The notes: generated by a model from the letters alone, not told the origin. DNA of 64,000 nt from Deltaproteobacteria bacterium (GCA_016717595.1 JADKFE010000009.1:97523-161522); one strand, 5' to 3'. Counted from the stretch's first letter, positions 45,799 through 55,392 are shown. Numbers and translations: made by a program.

Positions 45799-47379
45799 CT
45801 AATTTTGCCTCAAGTTGAGCCGGGCCCGCCAGTCCTTCAACGCGGAGAGCGCGGCGGGCTTGATGTCGCCGAGGCGCTGGCCCCGCGCCTGGGCCTCGTG
45901 AACCCAAGCCTCGGGGCCGCCGGGGCCGATCCGCACGACCTCCGCCGGGCCGAGCTGCCCCAGGCGGCGGCACCAGCCGTAGTGCGGGTTCTCGGCCAAG
46001 GCGGCGTCGAGCTCCCCCGGGCTGGGCGCGTAGGCGCCTTCGATGAACAAGGTGTAGCGCGGCGGATCGTCGCCCTCCGGCGCGAGCAGGCGGAAGGCGG
46101 CGTCGGGGCAGAGGCGCGCGAGCACCCCGGCGACGAAGGCGTCGGAGAGCTTCTCGCCGCGCAGGTCCACGACCTTGTCTTCGCGGCCCAAAAACCGCAG
46201 CGTCGGCGTCTGCCCCACCCGCCCGGTCACCACGACGCGGTCGCCGAGGCGAACCCGCCACAACCCCGCCGCCGTCGTGATCACCACCGCGCCCTCGTCC
46301 CCCTCAGACAGCTCATGCAGCGCGCTGACGCGCCCGTCCGCGCCCAGAAGCTCGATGACACACACCCGGCTGGCGGCGACGTGCTGGTCACCCAGGGGCC
46401 AGCTCACGAGCCCCTCCGTCGCCAACAGCCCTTTGGGCTGCAACGTGACGCCGGGGAGCCGCGCCATGAGCGCCTTGGCCCCCGGCGCGGCCTCGCCATC
46501 CGCCCAGCAGGAGACGAGCCCGAGCTTGGGCCAGATCCGCTCAACGGCGTCGGGGGCCACAGCGCCCAGCGCCCGGGCGCGGCGCGGAGAGGCCGGGAGC
46601 CGCAGACCCTCGACCACCGCGCCATCGTGGAGCAGGCGCAGCGCGGGCTCCCACTCAAGCCGGAGCCTGTCCAAGATCAGGCTCAGAAACGACGGGCTCC
46701 ACACCGAGATGAGGCGCAGATCCCCCGCCGCCAACAAAAAATGAAGCGTCGCCTGTCGCCACGCGGCGAGGTCCTGTAGCCGGCTCACGGCCCCGGGCGC
46801 GGCCTGGGCCTGGTCTACGAGCCACGCGGAGAGCCCGCCCAGATACGCGCTGTCCTCTTGAAACCCGACGGGCAGGCCCCCGGCCGTGCGGGTGGTGGGG
46901 ATGGCCGGGGAGATCGACCAGTACGCCCGCCCGCCGATGAGCCGCGGGTGACGAAGGTACAAGCTCCCGATCCAGGCGCTCACCCCCCGGGCCAAGGCCG
47001 CGCGACCGGCGGGGTTCGACGGGATGAGCTTCTTCGCCGCCGTGCTGCCTGAGCTGGGCTCAAACCGATCGATACGCGCCGCGGCGCATCGCCCGGTGAG
47101 CACACCCTGCTCACCCGCCGCGATCCGGTCAATCCACGGCGCCAGCTCGTCATAGCGCCGCGGCGGGAGCGAATCCCGGGCCCGCTCCCAGCCCTCGCCG
47201 GGTCGAACGCCGTGGGCGCTGAGATACTCGGACTCGGCGTGAAGCCTCAGGATCTCGTCGCCGAGCTGGCTCTGGGCGCGGCGTGGATCGGCCAAGGCGG
47301 CCAGGGCGCGGCGCCGCTCGGGGAGCGCGGCGGTCACCCAGGCGGCGGTGGCGAGGGGGGGGAGGAGCGGGTTTAGCAT
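45799..47379 (-). CDS. GH3-family acyl-adenylate/thioester-forming enzyme
   Basis: This 526-residue protein has the GH3 ATP-binding motif SSGSTAAKKLIPSN, the AMP-contact region AAGLWRVRLGDRV and the C-terminal FLGREDKVVDLRGEKLSDAF hinge. These mark the acyl-acid amido synthetase/GH3 group of the ANL superfamily, which activates a carboxylate with ATP. The substrate is unknown. The upstream region has a -10-like TACAGT (47387-47392) only 8 bp before the ATG, so the transcript may be leaderless. Two lipoprotein genes follow closely. Confidence 0.85.
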   Translation of the reverse strand: MLNPLLPPLATAAWVTAALPERRRALAALADPRRAQSQLGDEILRLHAESEYLSAHGVRPGEGWERARDSLPPRRYDELAPWIDRIAAGEQGVLTGRCAAARIDRFEPSSGSTAAKKLIPSNPAGRAALARGVSAWIGSLYLRHPRLIGGRAYWSISPAIPTTRTAGGLPVGFQEDSAYLGGLSAWLVDQAQAAPGAVSRLQDLAAWRQATLHFLLAAGDLRLISVWSPSFLSLILDRLRLEWEPALRLLHDGAVVEGLRLPASPRRARALGAVAPDAVERIWPKLGLVSCWADGEAAPGAKALMARLPGVTLQPKGLLATEGLVSWPLGDQHVAASRVCVIELLGADGRVSALHELSEGDEGAVVITTAAGLWRVRLGDRVVVTGRVGQTPTLRFLGREDKVVDLRGEKLSDAFVAGVLARLCPDAAFRLLAPEGDDPPRYTLFIEGAYAPSPGELDAALAENPHYGWCRRLGQLGPAEVVRIGPGGPEAWVHEAQARGQRLGDIKPAALSALKDWRARLNLRQN

Positions 47380-47411
47380 CTCGCCGACTGTAGCGCCTCG
47401 GCGACTCCGCG

Positions 47412-47459
47412 ACCAACCACCACGTCCGGGCGAAGATTGGTTGGTCGTTCAACCAACCA
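47412..47459. promoter_or_regulatory. Putative operator: three ACCAACCA/TGGTTGGT sites
   Basis: ACCAACCA occurs at 47412-47419, TGGTTGGT at 47438-47445 and ACCAACCA at 47452-47459. The last two form a perfect 8-bp dyad with a six-base centre (CGTTCA), like TetR-family operators. The first half-site overlaps the -35 position of the possible GH3 promoter. Confidence 0.55.
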
Positions 47460-47491
47460 TTGGCGCCGCAACATTCACCACAAAATCCCCC

Positions 47492-47520
47492 TTGCCCCCT
47501 CGCCCACCCCATGCCATACT
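47492..47520 (+). promoter_or_regulatory. Putative sigma-70-type promoter of rtcB
   Basis: TTGCCC and CATACT are separated by 17 bp, with TG before the -10. The match is moderate. It lies 86 bp upstream of the rtcB ATG. No sigma-54 element, as used by E. coli rtcBA, was seen. Confidence 0.4.
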
Positions 47521-47605
47521 GGCCCCGGAATCGCGGCTGCTGAACCCGATCCCGCCCCAACGACGCTCAACGCCCGCTCTTCGGGCGACAGCGAAGGTGT
47601 GTGTC

Positions 47606-49048
47606 ATGCAGCCGAACGTCACTCGTCTCCTCCGGGCACTCGCCCGTGAGGGTCTCTTGGTCCACCGGACCCCCTCTGGGGACGCCTGGGTGGTGCGCCA
47701 CAAGGGCTCCCCCAACGCGCCGGACGCCGAGATCTTGCTCCCGCCGGACCTCCCTCTGGAGGCCAAGGCCGTCGCGCAGCTCTGTGATCTCGCCGGGGTG
47801 TCTCACCCCGACGGGGGCCGGGCCTGCCGCGCCTGCGCCACCCCCGACTTTCACCCTGGCGACAGCGGCGTCGCCATCGGCTCTGTGCTGGAGACCGAGG
47901 ACCTCCTCGTGCCCCAAGCCGTCGGCGTCGACATCAACTGTGGGATGCGCCTGCACACGGTAGATCTCACCGTAGACCGCTTCTTGAGCCGCAAAGAGAA
48001 GCTCCTGGAGCGCCTCAAGGGCGACTACCTCTTGGGCACCCGCGACATCGTGCTCTCCGGGGCGGCGATGTCGGGCGCGCTCACCGAGGGCCTGCCGGGG
48101 TTCTTGCAGGCGACTCGGGGCCAGGCCATGGGTGCTCTGGCGCGGGCGGATCTGGGCGTGATCGAGGACGAGCTCGCCCGGGTTCACCTCGGCGGCGCGC
48201 TCCAGGGCGACCTGCGCTGGGCGCCGCACGCCTTGGTCGGCACAGACGACGTGCGGGATGAGGGCCTCGCCACCATCGGGCGCGGCAACCACTTCGCTGA
48301 GGTCCAGGTGGTCGAGGAGGTGTTTGATCGGAGCGTCGCTTACCGCTGGGGCGTCACCAAGGGTCAAGTGGCGATCATGATTCATTCCGGCAGCCGGAAC
48401 GTCGGGCGATATGTCGGCAGCCAGTGGGAGGAGCTCGCGCGCACCCGCTGGCCGGCGACCTCACCTTACCCCAAGAGCCGGATCTTCCCGATCTCCACAC
48501 GGTCTCAGCCCGAGCTGGCGGCGGCGTACCTGCGCGCGGAGCACACGGCGGCGAACTACGGTTTTCTGAACCGCGCGCTGCTCGCCGAGCTGTTCCGTCT
48601 GCGGGTCTCCGAGGTGTACGGTGAGACGGCCGCACCCCTGCTCTATGATCTGCCCCACAACATCACTCTGGAGGAGAACGGCCGCTATGTCGCGCGTAAG
48701 GGCGCCTGCCCTGCGCATGACGGGCAGCCGGTCATCATCCCGGGCTCGATGGCGAACGGGTCGTATCTGTGTGTGGGGCTGGGGCAAGATCGGATGATCT
48801 CGTCCGCCAGCCACGGCGCGGGTCGGGCCATCGCCCGCGGCGCGATGGGGCGCAGCATCCGCGACGACGCGCACCGCGAGGCCCTCGGGCTCAGCGGCGT
48901 ACACTGTGTGACCTTACATGAGGAGCGGATGGTGGAGGAGGCGCCCGCGGCCTACAAGCCCATTCGCCCGGTGATCGACGCCCAGATCGCCGCCGGGGTG
49001 CTTCGCCCCGTCGCCCGCCTCACCCCGCTCGTGACCTTTAAGGCCTGA
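47606..49048 (+). CDS. rtcB: RNA-splicing ligase RtcB
   Basis: This 480-residue protein joins 2',3'-cyclic-phosphate or 3'-phosphate RNA ends to 5'-OH ends with GTP and Mn. Metal and guanylylation motifs are VGVDINCGMR, GRGNHFAEVQ, MIHSGSRNVG and SASHGAGRAIARG, the His of HGAGR being the GMP acceptor. The first about 85 residues include a segment SHPDGGRACRACATPDFHPGDSG with extra Cys beside the usual PDxHxG. The ATG at 47606 is chosen because upstream codons lack family similarity. No RtcA, RtcR or archease gene is adjacent. Confidence 0.95.
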   Translation: MQPNVTRLLRALAREGLLVHRTPSGDAWVVRHKGSPNAPDAEILLPPDLPLEAKAVAQLCDLAGVSHPDGGRACRACATPDFHPGDSGVAIGSVLETEDLLVPQAVGVDINCGMRLHTVDLTVDRFLSRKEKLLERLKGDYLLGTRDIVLSGAAMSGALTEGLPGFLQATRGQAMGALARADLGVIEDELARVHLGGALQGDLRWAPHALVGTDDVRDEGLATIGRGNHFAEVQVVEEVFDRSVAYRWGVTKGQVAIMIHSGSRNVGRYVGSQWEELARTRWPATSPYPKSRIFPISTRSQPELAAAYLRAEHTAANYGFLNRALLAELFRLRVSEVYGETAAPLLYDLPHNITLEENGRYVARKGACPAHDGQPVIIPGSMANGSYLCVGLGQDRMISSASHGAGRAIARGAMGRSIRDDAHREALGLSGVHCVTLHEERMVEEAPAAYKPIRPVIDAQIAAGVLRPVARLTPLVTFKA

Positions 49049-49080
49049 GCGGGGCTGAGGCGGCGCGACCGCGAACCGAA

Positions 49081-50748
49081 TCAGAGGATCCCCAACATCA
49101 CAAACACCGGCTTGAGGATGCCGCCGAAGCCCTCGGCGACGATGCAGCCCACGGCGATGGTGGAGAGCGTCAGATCGCGGATCTTGAGCACGCGGCTGAG
49201 CAGGCCGAAGAACAGCACGCCGCCGATAAAAAACCCGAAGTCCAACGACGGGGCGAGCACCAAGCCCAGACCGACGCCCGTAGAGGCCGGGAGCCAGCGC
49301 TCCAAGGCCGGGCGGCTCTCGGCGAGCACCCACAGGATCCCCGCCACGGCGCCGCCGATGAGGTGCGGCATCGCCGTCTCGGGCATCGGGCTCTTGCCCG
49401 CGAACACCAAAGACGAGGCCGCCCACATCTTCGCCACCGGGGCGGCGAGGCCCTCGCCGTCGAGGCTCAGCCCGCTCGTGGCGCGCACCTGCTCAAACAC
49501 CCAGGCCGAGACCAAGGCGCAGGGCAAGATCGTGATCGCCTGGCCCCAGAACTGCCAGCGCGCGGGCACGCTGAACCACTGACCGTAGGCCATGTCCCCG
49601 GTGAGGTTCCCCGCTTGGGCCCCGGATCCCGCCACGACGCCAGCGCCGATGAGGTTCGCGCCCGGCGTGGCCGCCCCCGCCGCCGCGCTCACGCCTTGAA
49701 GCAAGATGCCCATCACCCGGGCGGGGTTAAACGCCGTCTGCGCCGCGGCGCGGGTGGCGATGACGTTCTGCACCAGCCCGCCGACGATGATCAGGCCGAG
49801 CACGACGATCACGTTGAGGTCAAGCCCCAAGCCCGCATACGCCCCGGTGACCAGCACCGCCACGGCGAGGAGGATCTTGAAGCCGCGGGGGCTCAACACC
49901 GCGTCGGCGTCGGCCTCACCGTCCCCTCCGCCGCCGAGCTTGAGGATCGACGTGAGCGCCGAGAGCACCACCCGGCCTTGGAGCGCCAGCCCCGTGAGCC
50001 CCGAGGCCACCAAGAAGCCGATGCCCGGCCACACATACCTCTGCGGCGCCGCGGGGTTCTCGGCGAAGGGCGCGAAGCCAAACAGCAGCAGGCCACCCAC
50101 CAAGAAGCCGACGCAGGTGCGCCAGCCCATGAAGTAGGCGCCGCCGATGGCGAAGGGCGCCCAGGCGATCGCCGCGCCGTACGCGCCGAGGCCCAAGATG
50201 TTGAGGTGGGTCTCCGCGGGCAAGAGCCCAAAGCCCCCGTCGTTGTTCAACAGCACCGCCGCCATCGCCACGGCCACGGTGACGAGGAGGATCTTGGGCT
50301 GCTGGGGGTCGCCGTCCTCGACCAAGGCGCGGATCACCCCCTCCGTGGCTCGGCTCCCCGGCCAAGGCAGGTTCTCCCGCACGATGAGCAGCTCACGCAG
50401 GGGGATGACAAAACACATGCCCAGAAGGCTCGTCACCGTGGAGAAGCTCACCATCTCCCAGAAGACCATCGGCTCGCCCACCATCACCCGGGCGGCGAAA
50501 AAGTTGGAGATAAAGCCGAGGCTGCCTCCGGCGCTCCCCATCGTCGCCACCATGACCATCTCCGTGGAGGTGATCTTGCGGGTCGACAAGAAGAAGAACG
50601 TGAAGAAGAACAGCGCGGCGATGGTGGGCCCCTCCTCGATCACCCCGAAGGAGAGCGTGAGGTAGGAGTTCACCGCGCAGAGCACCACGGCGAGCACGAC
50701 GCCGGAGATCACGGCGCGGAGAGAGACGGCGGCTGGGAGCGTTGGCAT
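49081..50748 (-). CDS. OPT-superfamily transporter
   Basis: This 555-residue protein has about 14 membrane segments. It starts LRAVISGVVLAVVLCAVNSYLTLSFG, followed by NLPWPGSRATEGVIRAL, the OPT pattern in which a conserved N-x-P-x-P/A segment precedes the central helices. AAGAATPGANLIGAGVVAGSGAQAGNLTGDMAYG fits the late OPT motif. Family members move oligopeptides or metal-siderophore complexes using the proton gradient. The substrate here is not predictable. The gene is divergent from glutathione reductase; glutathione transport is possible but speculative. Confidence 0.85.
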   Translation of the reverse strand: MPTLPAAVSLRAVISGVVLAVVLCAVNSYLTLSFGVIEEGPTIAALFFFTFFFLSTRKITSTEMVMVATMGSAGGSLGFISNFFAARVMVGEPMVFWEMVSFSTVTSLLGMCFVIPLRELLIVRENLPWPGSRATEGVIRALVEDGDPQQPKILLVTVAVAMAAVLLNNDGGFGLLPAETHLNILGLGAYGAAIAWAPFAIGGAYFMGWRTCVGFLVGGLLLFGFAPFAENPAAPQRYVWPGIGFLVASGLTGLALQGRVVLSALTSILKLGGGGDGEADADAVLSPRGFKILLAVAVLVTGAYAGLGLDLNVIVVLGLIIVGGLVQNVIATRAAAQTAFNPARVMGILLQGVSAAAGAATPGANLIGAGVVAGSGAQAGNLTGDMAYGQWFSVPARWQFWGQAITILPCALVSAWVFEQVRATSGLSLDGEGLAAPVAKMWAASSLVFAGKSPMPETAMPHLIGGAVAGILWVLAESRPALERWLPASTGVGLGLVLAPSLDFGFFIGGVLFFGLLSRVLKIRDLTLSTIAVGCIVAEGFGGILKPVFVMLGIL

Positions 50749-50832
50749 CTCGCCGTTCTACCACGCTGAATCGCCGCTTGGCGTGGCCCCGGATACGAGG
50801 TCGTCACACAAATGCACCCCACAGGAGCGCCC

Positions 50833-52200
50833 ATGGACTTCCAAGACGACCTCATCGTGATCGGCGCGGGCTCGGGCGGCGTGCGCGCGAGCCGCATCGC
50901 GGCGTCTCTGGGCGCGAAGGTCTCGGTGATTGAGCAGGCCCCCCTCGGCGGCACCTGCGTCAACCTCGGCTGTGTGCCCAAGAAGCTCATGGTCTACGCC
51001 GCACACTTCGCTGAAGAGTGGCGTGACGCGCAGCATTATGGCTGGGACGTGCAGGAGCCCACCCACGACTGGGCCAAGCTCATTCGGCGCAAAGATCAAG
51101 AGATCGCCCGGCTCAACGCCACCTATGAGCGAATGTTGGTGAACGCTGGGGTCACCATCCTGCGGGGCACGGCCCGGGTCGTGGGCCCCCATGAGGTCCA
51201 GATCACCCACCCGGACGGCGCGGTGAGCCTACGCGGCGGCAAACACCTGCTCGTGGCCGTGGGCGGCAAACCCAAACGCCCGAGCTTCCCCGGCGCCGAG
51301 CATGTCTTGGTCTCTGACGATCTCTTCCGCCTGCCCGCCTTGCCCCGCCGGGTCGGCCTGATCGGCGGCGGCTACATCGGCGTCGAGTTTTTGGGCATCT
51401 TCCAGGGTTTAGGCGCCGAGGTTCACCTCATTCACCACGACGCCTTGCCCCTGCGCGGCTTCGACCAGGACGTGCGCGCCCACCTCACCGATGAGCTTCG
51501 TCTCAACGGCGCGAAGCTGCACCTGGGCCGCTCGGTCACCCGCGTAGATCGCCTCGATGACGGTGTCCTGGAGGTGACCTTAGACGACGGCGAGACCCTG
51601 CAGCTCGACGCCCTGGTCGCCGCCATCGGCCGCGCGCCGAACACCGAGCGCCTGGGCCTTCGTGAGCAGGGCGTGGTGTTAGACGAGCGCGGCGGCGTGG
51701 TGGTGAACGGGCACTTTCGCTCCACGGTGCCCTCGATCTGGGCCGTCGGCGACGTGATCAACCGCGTCGCCCTGACGCCCGTGGCCCTGGCTGAAGGCAT
51801 GGCCGTGGCGCGGCGACTGTTCGGCGGCTTAGAGACCGAGATGGACTACGAGCACATCCCAAGCGCCGTGTTCTGCAACCCCAACGTCGGCACCGTCGGG
51901 ATCACCGAGGCCGAGGCCCGGGCGCGGTTTGGGGCCGTCGACATCTATCGCTCGACCTTCCGCCCGATGAAGCTCACCATGACCGACCGCGCCTCAAAGA
52001 GCCTCATGAAGCTCATCGTAGACCGGGCGAGCCAGCGTGTGGTGGGCGTTCATGTCGTTCACCCCGACGCCGGGGAGATCGTGCAGGGCTTCGCCGTGGC
52101 GCTGAGAATGGGCGCGACAAAGTCCATGCTGGACAGCACCTTGGGCATTCATCCCACCGCCGCTGAGGAGCTGGTGACGATGCGCACGCCCATCGACTGA
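50833..52200 (+). CDS. gor: Glutathione-disulfide reductase
   Basis: The ATG at 50833 follows AGGAG, so the upstream ATG at 50812 is rejected. It starts MDFQDDLIVIGAGSGGVRASR (FAD site). The redox-active disulfide is in GGTCVNLGCVPKKLMVYA. The NADPH site is GGGYIGVEFLGIFQGLGAEV, followed by HHDALPLRGFDQD, whose LRGFD is the glutathione-reductase pattern. The C-terminal base is in HPTAAEE. The His-His in place of one 2'-phosphate-binding Arg makes cofactor preference worth testing. Glutathione use is inferred from overall similarity. Confidence 0.88.
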   Translation: MDFQDDLIVIGAGSGGVRASRIAASLGAKVSVIEQAPLGGTCVNLGCVPKKLMVYAAHFAEEWRDAQHYGWDVQEPTHDWAKLIRRKDQEIARLNATYERMLVNAGVTILRGTARVVGPHEVQITHPDGAVSLRGGKHLLVAVGGKPKRPSFPGAEHVLVSDDLFRLPALPRRVGLIGGGYIGVEFLGIFQGLGAEVHLIHHDALPLRGFDQDVRAHLTDELRLNGAKLHLGRSVTRVDRLDDGVLEVTLDDGETLQLDALVAAIGRAPNTERLGLREQGVVLDERGGVVVNGHFRSTVPSIWAVGDVINRVALTPVALAEGMAVARRLFGGLETEMDYEHIPSAVFCNPNVGTVGITEAEARARFGAVDIYRSTFRPMKLTMTDRASKSLMKLIVDRASQRVVGVHVVHPDAGEIVQGFAVALRMGATKSMLDSTLGIHPTAAEELVTMRTPID

Positions 52201-52222
52201 TTCAGCGACCGCCAAAACAGAG

Positions 52223-52253
52223 ACGCCCGCCCTGGTGAGCCCAGAGCGGACGT
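52223..52253. terminator. Bidirectional terminator-like hairpin
   Basis: A 13-position stem (ACG.CCGC.CTGG / CCAG.GCGG.CGT with two mismatches) and a five-base loop is followed by TTCTT. It lies between gor (plus) and the convergent small lipoprotein gene. Confidence 0.6.
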
Positions 52254-52275
52254 TCTTGGAAGTCCCCGAAGGGGC

Positions 52276-52485
52276 TTACTGGCCGCCCTCGGCGGGAGCG
52301 GGAGCGTCCGCGGCGGCGCCCTCGGCGGGAGCGGCCTCGGCGGCGGGCGCCTCAGGAGCGGCCTCAGCGGCGGGGGCGGCCTCGGCCGGAGCGGCCTCGG
52401 GAGCGGCGGCGGCGGCCTCGGGGGGCTTCTTGTCGCCACAGGCGACGAGGGCGATCAGCGACAGCGTCAGCAGGGTAGTGCGCAT
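52276..52485 (-). CDS. Small Ala/Glu/Pro-rich lipoprotein
   Basis: This 69-residue protein has the signal MRTTLLTLSLIALVACG, then DKKPP and an extended low-complexity tail made of AAPAE/AAPEAP units ending in AEGGQ. It has no folded domain. Such tails probably act as a spacer or envelope filament. The terminator-like hairpin lies just beyond its stop. Confidence 0.8.
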   Translation of the reverse strand: MRTTLLTLSLIALVACGDKKPPEAAAAAPEAAPAEAAPAAEAAPEAPAAEAAPAEGAAADAPAPAEGGQ

Positions 52486-52614
52486 CAGATTCCTCTTTTG
52501 TTTGCGCGCGGGCGAACAGATCCCGCACGGCCAAAAGTTTACACCATTGACGTGTCAAAGGAAAGCGTTTTTCTTTCCGACAGGCCGCCCCGCGTTGTGG
52601 CAGACTCTCGCCCC

Positions 52615-55392
52615 ATGGCTGACTCTGAGTACAAATCCGCGCTGATCAACGAGGCCCGATCCCTCACCGCCTTGGCGATCGAGGGCGCCCTCCAGCCCGT
52701 CTTTGGCCGGGAGACGGAGCTGCTCGCCCTCCAAGACGCCTTACGCTCCGGCGGCTCGGCCCTGCTCGTCGGGCCCTCCGGCGTCGGCAAGACGGCCTTG
52801 GTCTACGGCCTCGCGCGGTCGTGGATAGGCCCCGATGAACGTTCGGTCTTTGAGCTCTCCACTAGCCTTCTGCTCACCGGCACCCGGTATCTCGGCGAGT
52901 GGCAGTCGAAGCTCAACGCCATCGTCGCCGAGGCCGAGAAGCGCGGCGCGATCCTCTACATCACCGACCTCTGGAACCTGCCCACGACCGGGCGCACCCA
53001 GCAGTCCGACACCGGCGCCCTCGACTTCTTACGACCGCACCTCCTCGGCGGGCGCCTGACGCTGATCGGCGAGGTGAGCGCAGAGCAGCTCCGCCAGATG
53101 GAGCGGGTGCCCGGCTTCGTGACGCTGTTTCGGAAGATCGCCGTAGACCCCCTGGGCGAGCGTGAGGCCGAGGCCGCGCTCTTGGGCGTCGCCGAGCGGA
53201 TGGACCTGCGCCCCGACGCCGCCACCCGCGCCTCGCTGATCACCTTGAGCGCGCGGTTCTTCCCCGCCCGGCCCCAGCCCGCCCCGGCCCTGGATCTCCT
53301 TCGCCAGCTCCAAGAGCTCTGCCAGCGCGGCGAGGCCACCCTGTCGCCTGAGGGGGTCGAGCGCGCCTTGTGCCGGGCCACGGGCCTGCCCGAGTTTGTC
53401 GTCTCTCGGCGCAGCACCCGCCCGGGCCGCGAGATCCGCCAGTGGTTTCAAGAGCGGATCGTCGGCCAGCCCCAGGCCATCGAGGCGGTCTTAGAGACGA
53501 TCGCGCTGTTCAAGGCCGGCCTTCACGACCCCAGCCGCCCCATCGGCACCTTCTTTTTTGTGGGGCCAACGGGCGTAGGCAAGACCGAGCTCGCCCGAGC
53601 CCTCGCCACTTACCTCTTCGGCGGTCCTGAGCGACTCCTCCGTTTTGACCTCTCGGAGTTTAAAGACTTCCACTCCTTCGAGACGCTCTTGGGCTCGGCC
53701 CGGGAGCCCAGCCGCCCCGCCGCCCTGGTGGACCCGGTGCGCGCCCAGCCCTTTCAGGTGGTGCTGCTGGATGAGCTCGAGAAGGCCCACCCGAACGTCT
53801 GGGATCTCCTGCTGCCCCTGCTGGACGAGGGCCGCCTCACCCCGCCGGGCGGGCCGACGGTGGACTTTCGCTCCACCTTGGTCATCGCCACCTCCAACGT
53901 CGGCGCCGTAGACGCCGAGCGCGCCTTGGGGTTCGCCTCGGCCAAAGACGCCGCCATCCGCCGCCGAGACGTCACCCGAGCCCTAGAGGGCCACTTCCGC
54001 CCCGAGTTCCTCAACCGGTTCCAGCACGTCGTCATCTTCCACCCGCTCACCCGCGAGCAGGTCCGCGAGATCGCCCGTCAAGAGCTGCGCCGAGTGCTCG
54101 CCCGCGAAGGCATCACCGGCCGAGATCTGGTGGTGGAGGTAGACGACGCGGCCCTGGACCTCGTGATCGAGCGCGGCTTTGACCCCCGCTACGGCGCCCG
54201 GGCGCTGAAACGAGAGCTGCAGCACCACCTCGTCGTGCCCTTGGCGCTCACCTTGATGGAGGAGCCCGTCGAGGCCGGGCAGATCCTGCGCATCTCCGCC
54301 AAAGAGGGCCAGATTCGGGTGCGGCTCCTCGACAGCGACACCAGCCGCGAGAACCGCGCCGAGCGCGCCCCGGTGAAGGTAGAGTCGGGCCGCCGCCTGG
54401 GCCGTGACGAGGTTCGCGCCGAGCTAGAGGCCCTGCGCGAGCGTGTGGAGAGCCTCGCCGCCGCCGCGAAGGAGCCGATCTTGATCGAGGGCCGGGCGCG
54501 CCTCGAGGCCATGCGGGACCGCCCTGACTTCTGGCTAGACATCGTCGGCGCGTCCCGGGCCATGCGTGACTTAGAGCGCGCCCGCCAGGTCATCGACCGC
54601 TTGGACAACCTGCGCGCCTGGGGCGACCAGATGTTGACCGAGCTTGGCCGCAACCCCCGCCGCGAGCGGTTTGAGCGCCTCGCCAACGATCTGGAGCGCT
54701 ACCGGGTCAACCTCGACCGCGCCCACCGCGAGCTGGTGATCTTGGGCTGGGACGGCCTGTGGGACGCCATCGTCGAGCTCTCCCCCATCGGCGCCCGAGG
54801 CCGCGCCGCCCGCGATCTGCTGATCAGCAAATACACCGCCTGGGCCGAGTCCCAGCGCATGACCGTCGTGATCCTGCGTGAGCCCAAGGAGGACAACGAG
54901 CCGGGCATGATCGCCGTGAAGGGCCCCTACGCCGCGGGCTTGTTGCGTTTGGAGGCCGGTTTACACCGCGTTCGTGACGCCGAGGGCCTCAGCGCCGTGG
55001 CCCGGGTGCGTGTGGCGCCGTGGACAGATGAGCGCGCTGAAGCCCGGGTGAAGGCGCACAAGGCGCTGAAGGCCGACGGCCAGCTCGGCGGCAAGCTCCG
55101 CGCCCGGGTGGAGTGTGAGGGTGGGCTGATCATCCAGTGTGCGCTCCCGCTGAATGAGGCCCGAGAGCTGGCGCTTGACCTGGCGCCGGCCTGGAACAAG
55201 GCCCCCGCCCCCGTAGACGCCATCGTGCGCCGGGTGGAGCTGAGCCCGCCCAAGCTTCGTGACCCCTTGACCGGCCTCGTCAGCGGGCGCCCCGACGCCA
55301 TGGAGCCCGAGGCTCTGCACGCCTTGTTCCTCGCGCGGCTCGACGCCTGGGCCGCCGGGGCGAGGGTGGCTCGCGAGGCGGAAGAGGACTAA
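52615..55392 (+). CDS. Clp-type AAA+ ATPase fused to a release-factor-like region (PCRF/RF-1 homologous, GGQ lost)
   Basis: This 925-residue protein has two AAA+ modules of Clp class. Module 1: Walker A GPSGVGKT (53-60), but Walker B is LYITDLW, with Leu where the catalytic Glu should be. Module 2: GPTGVGKT (317-324), VVLLDELEK (D386, E387), IATSNVGA, R468 in LNRFQ, sensor 2 YGARAL. From about 595 the chain resembles RF1/RF2: RPDFWLD, AWAESQRMTVVILRE, KGPYAAGLLRLEAGLHRV, EGGLIIQC, LRDPLTGLVSG and a final ALFLARLDAW. The GGQ position reads DGQLGGK, and no SPF/PxT stop-codon motif is seen. No Clp_N domain or ClpP-binding loop was recognised. Confidence 0.85.
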   Translation: MADSEYKSALINEARSLTALAIEGALQPVFGRETELLALQDALRSGGSALLVGPSGVGKTALVYGLARSWIGPDERSVFELSTSLLLTGTRYLGEWQSKLNAIVAEAEKRGAILYITDLWNLPTTGRTQQSDTGALDFLRPHLLGGRLTLIGEVSAEQLRQMERVPGFVTLFRKIAVDPLGEREAEAALLGVAERMDLRPDAATRASLITLSARFFPARPQPAPALDLLRQLQELCQRGEATLSPEGVERALCRATGLPEFVVSRRSTRPGREIRQWFQERIVGQPQAIEAVLETIALFKAGLHDPSRPIGTFFFVGPTGVGKTELARALATYLFGGPERLLRFDLSEFKDFHSFETLLGSAREPSRPAALVDPVRAQPFQVVLLDELEKAHPNVWDLLLPLLDEGRLTPPGGPTVDFRSTLVIATSNVGAVDAERALGFASAKDAAIRRRDVTRALEGHFRPEFLNRFQHVVIFHPLTREQVREIARQELRRVLAREGITGRDLVVEVDDAALDLVIERGFDPRYGARALKRELQHHLVVPLALTLMEEPVEAGQILRISAKEGQIRVRLLDSDTSRENRAERAPVKVESGRRLGRDEVRAELEALRERVESLAAAAKEPILIEGRARLEAMRDRPDFWLDIVGASRAMRDLERARQVIDRLDNLRAWGDQMLTELGRNPRRERFERLANDLERYRVNLDRAHRELVILGWDGLWDAIVELSPIGARGRAARDLLISKYTAWAESQRMTVVILREPKEDNEPGMIAVKGPYAAGLLRLEAGLHRVRDAEGLSAVARVRVAPWTDERAEARVKAHKALKADGQLGGKLRARVECEGGLIIQCALPLNEARELALDLAPAWNKAPAPVDAIVRRVELSPPKLRDPLTGLVSGRPDAMEPEALHALFLARLDAWAAGARVAREAEED

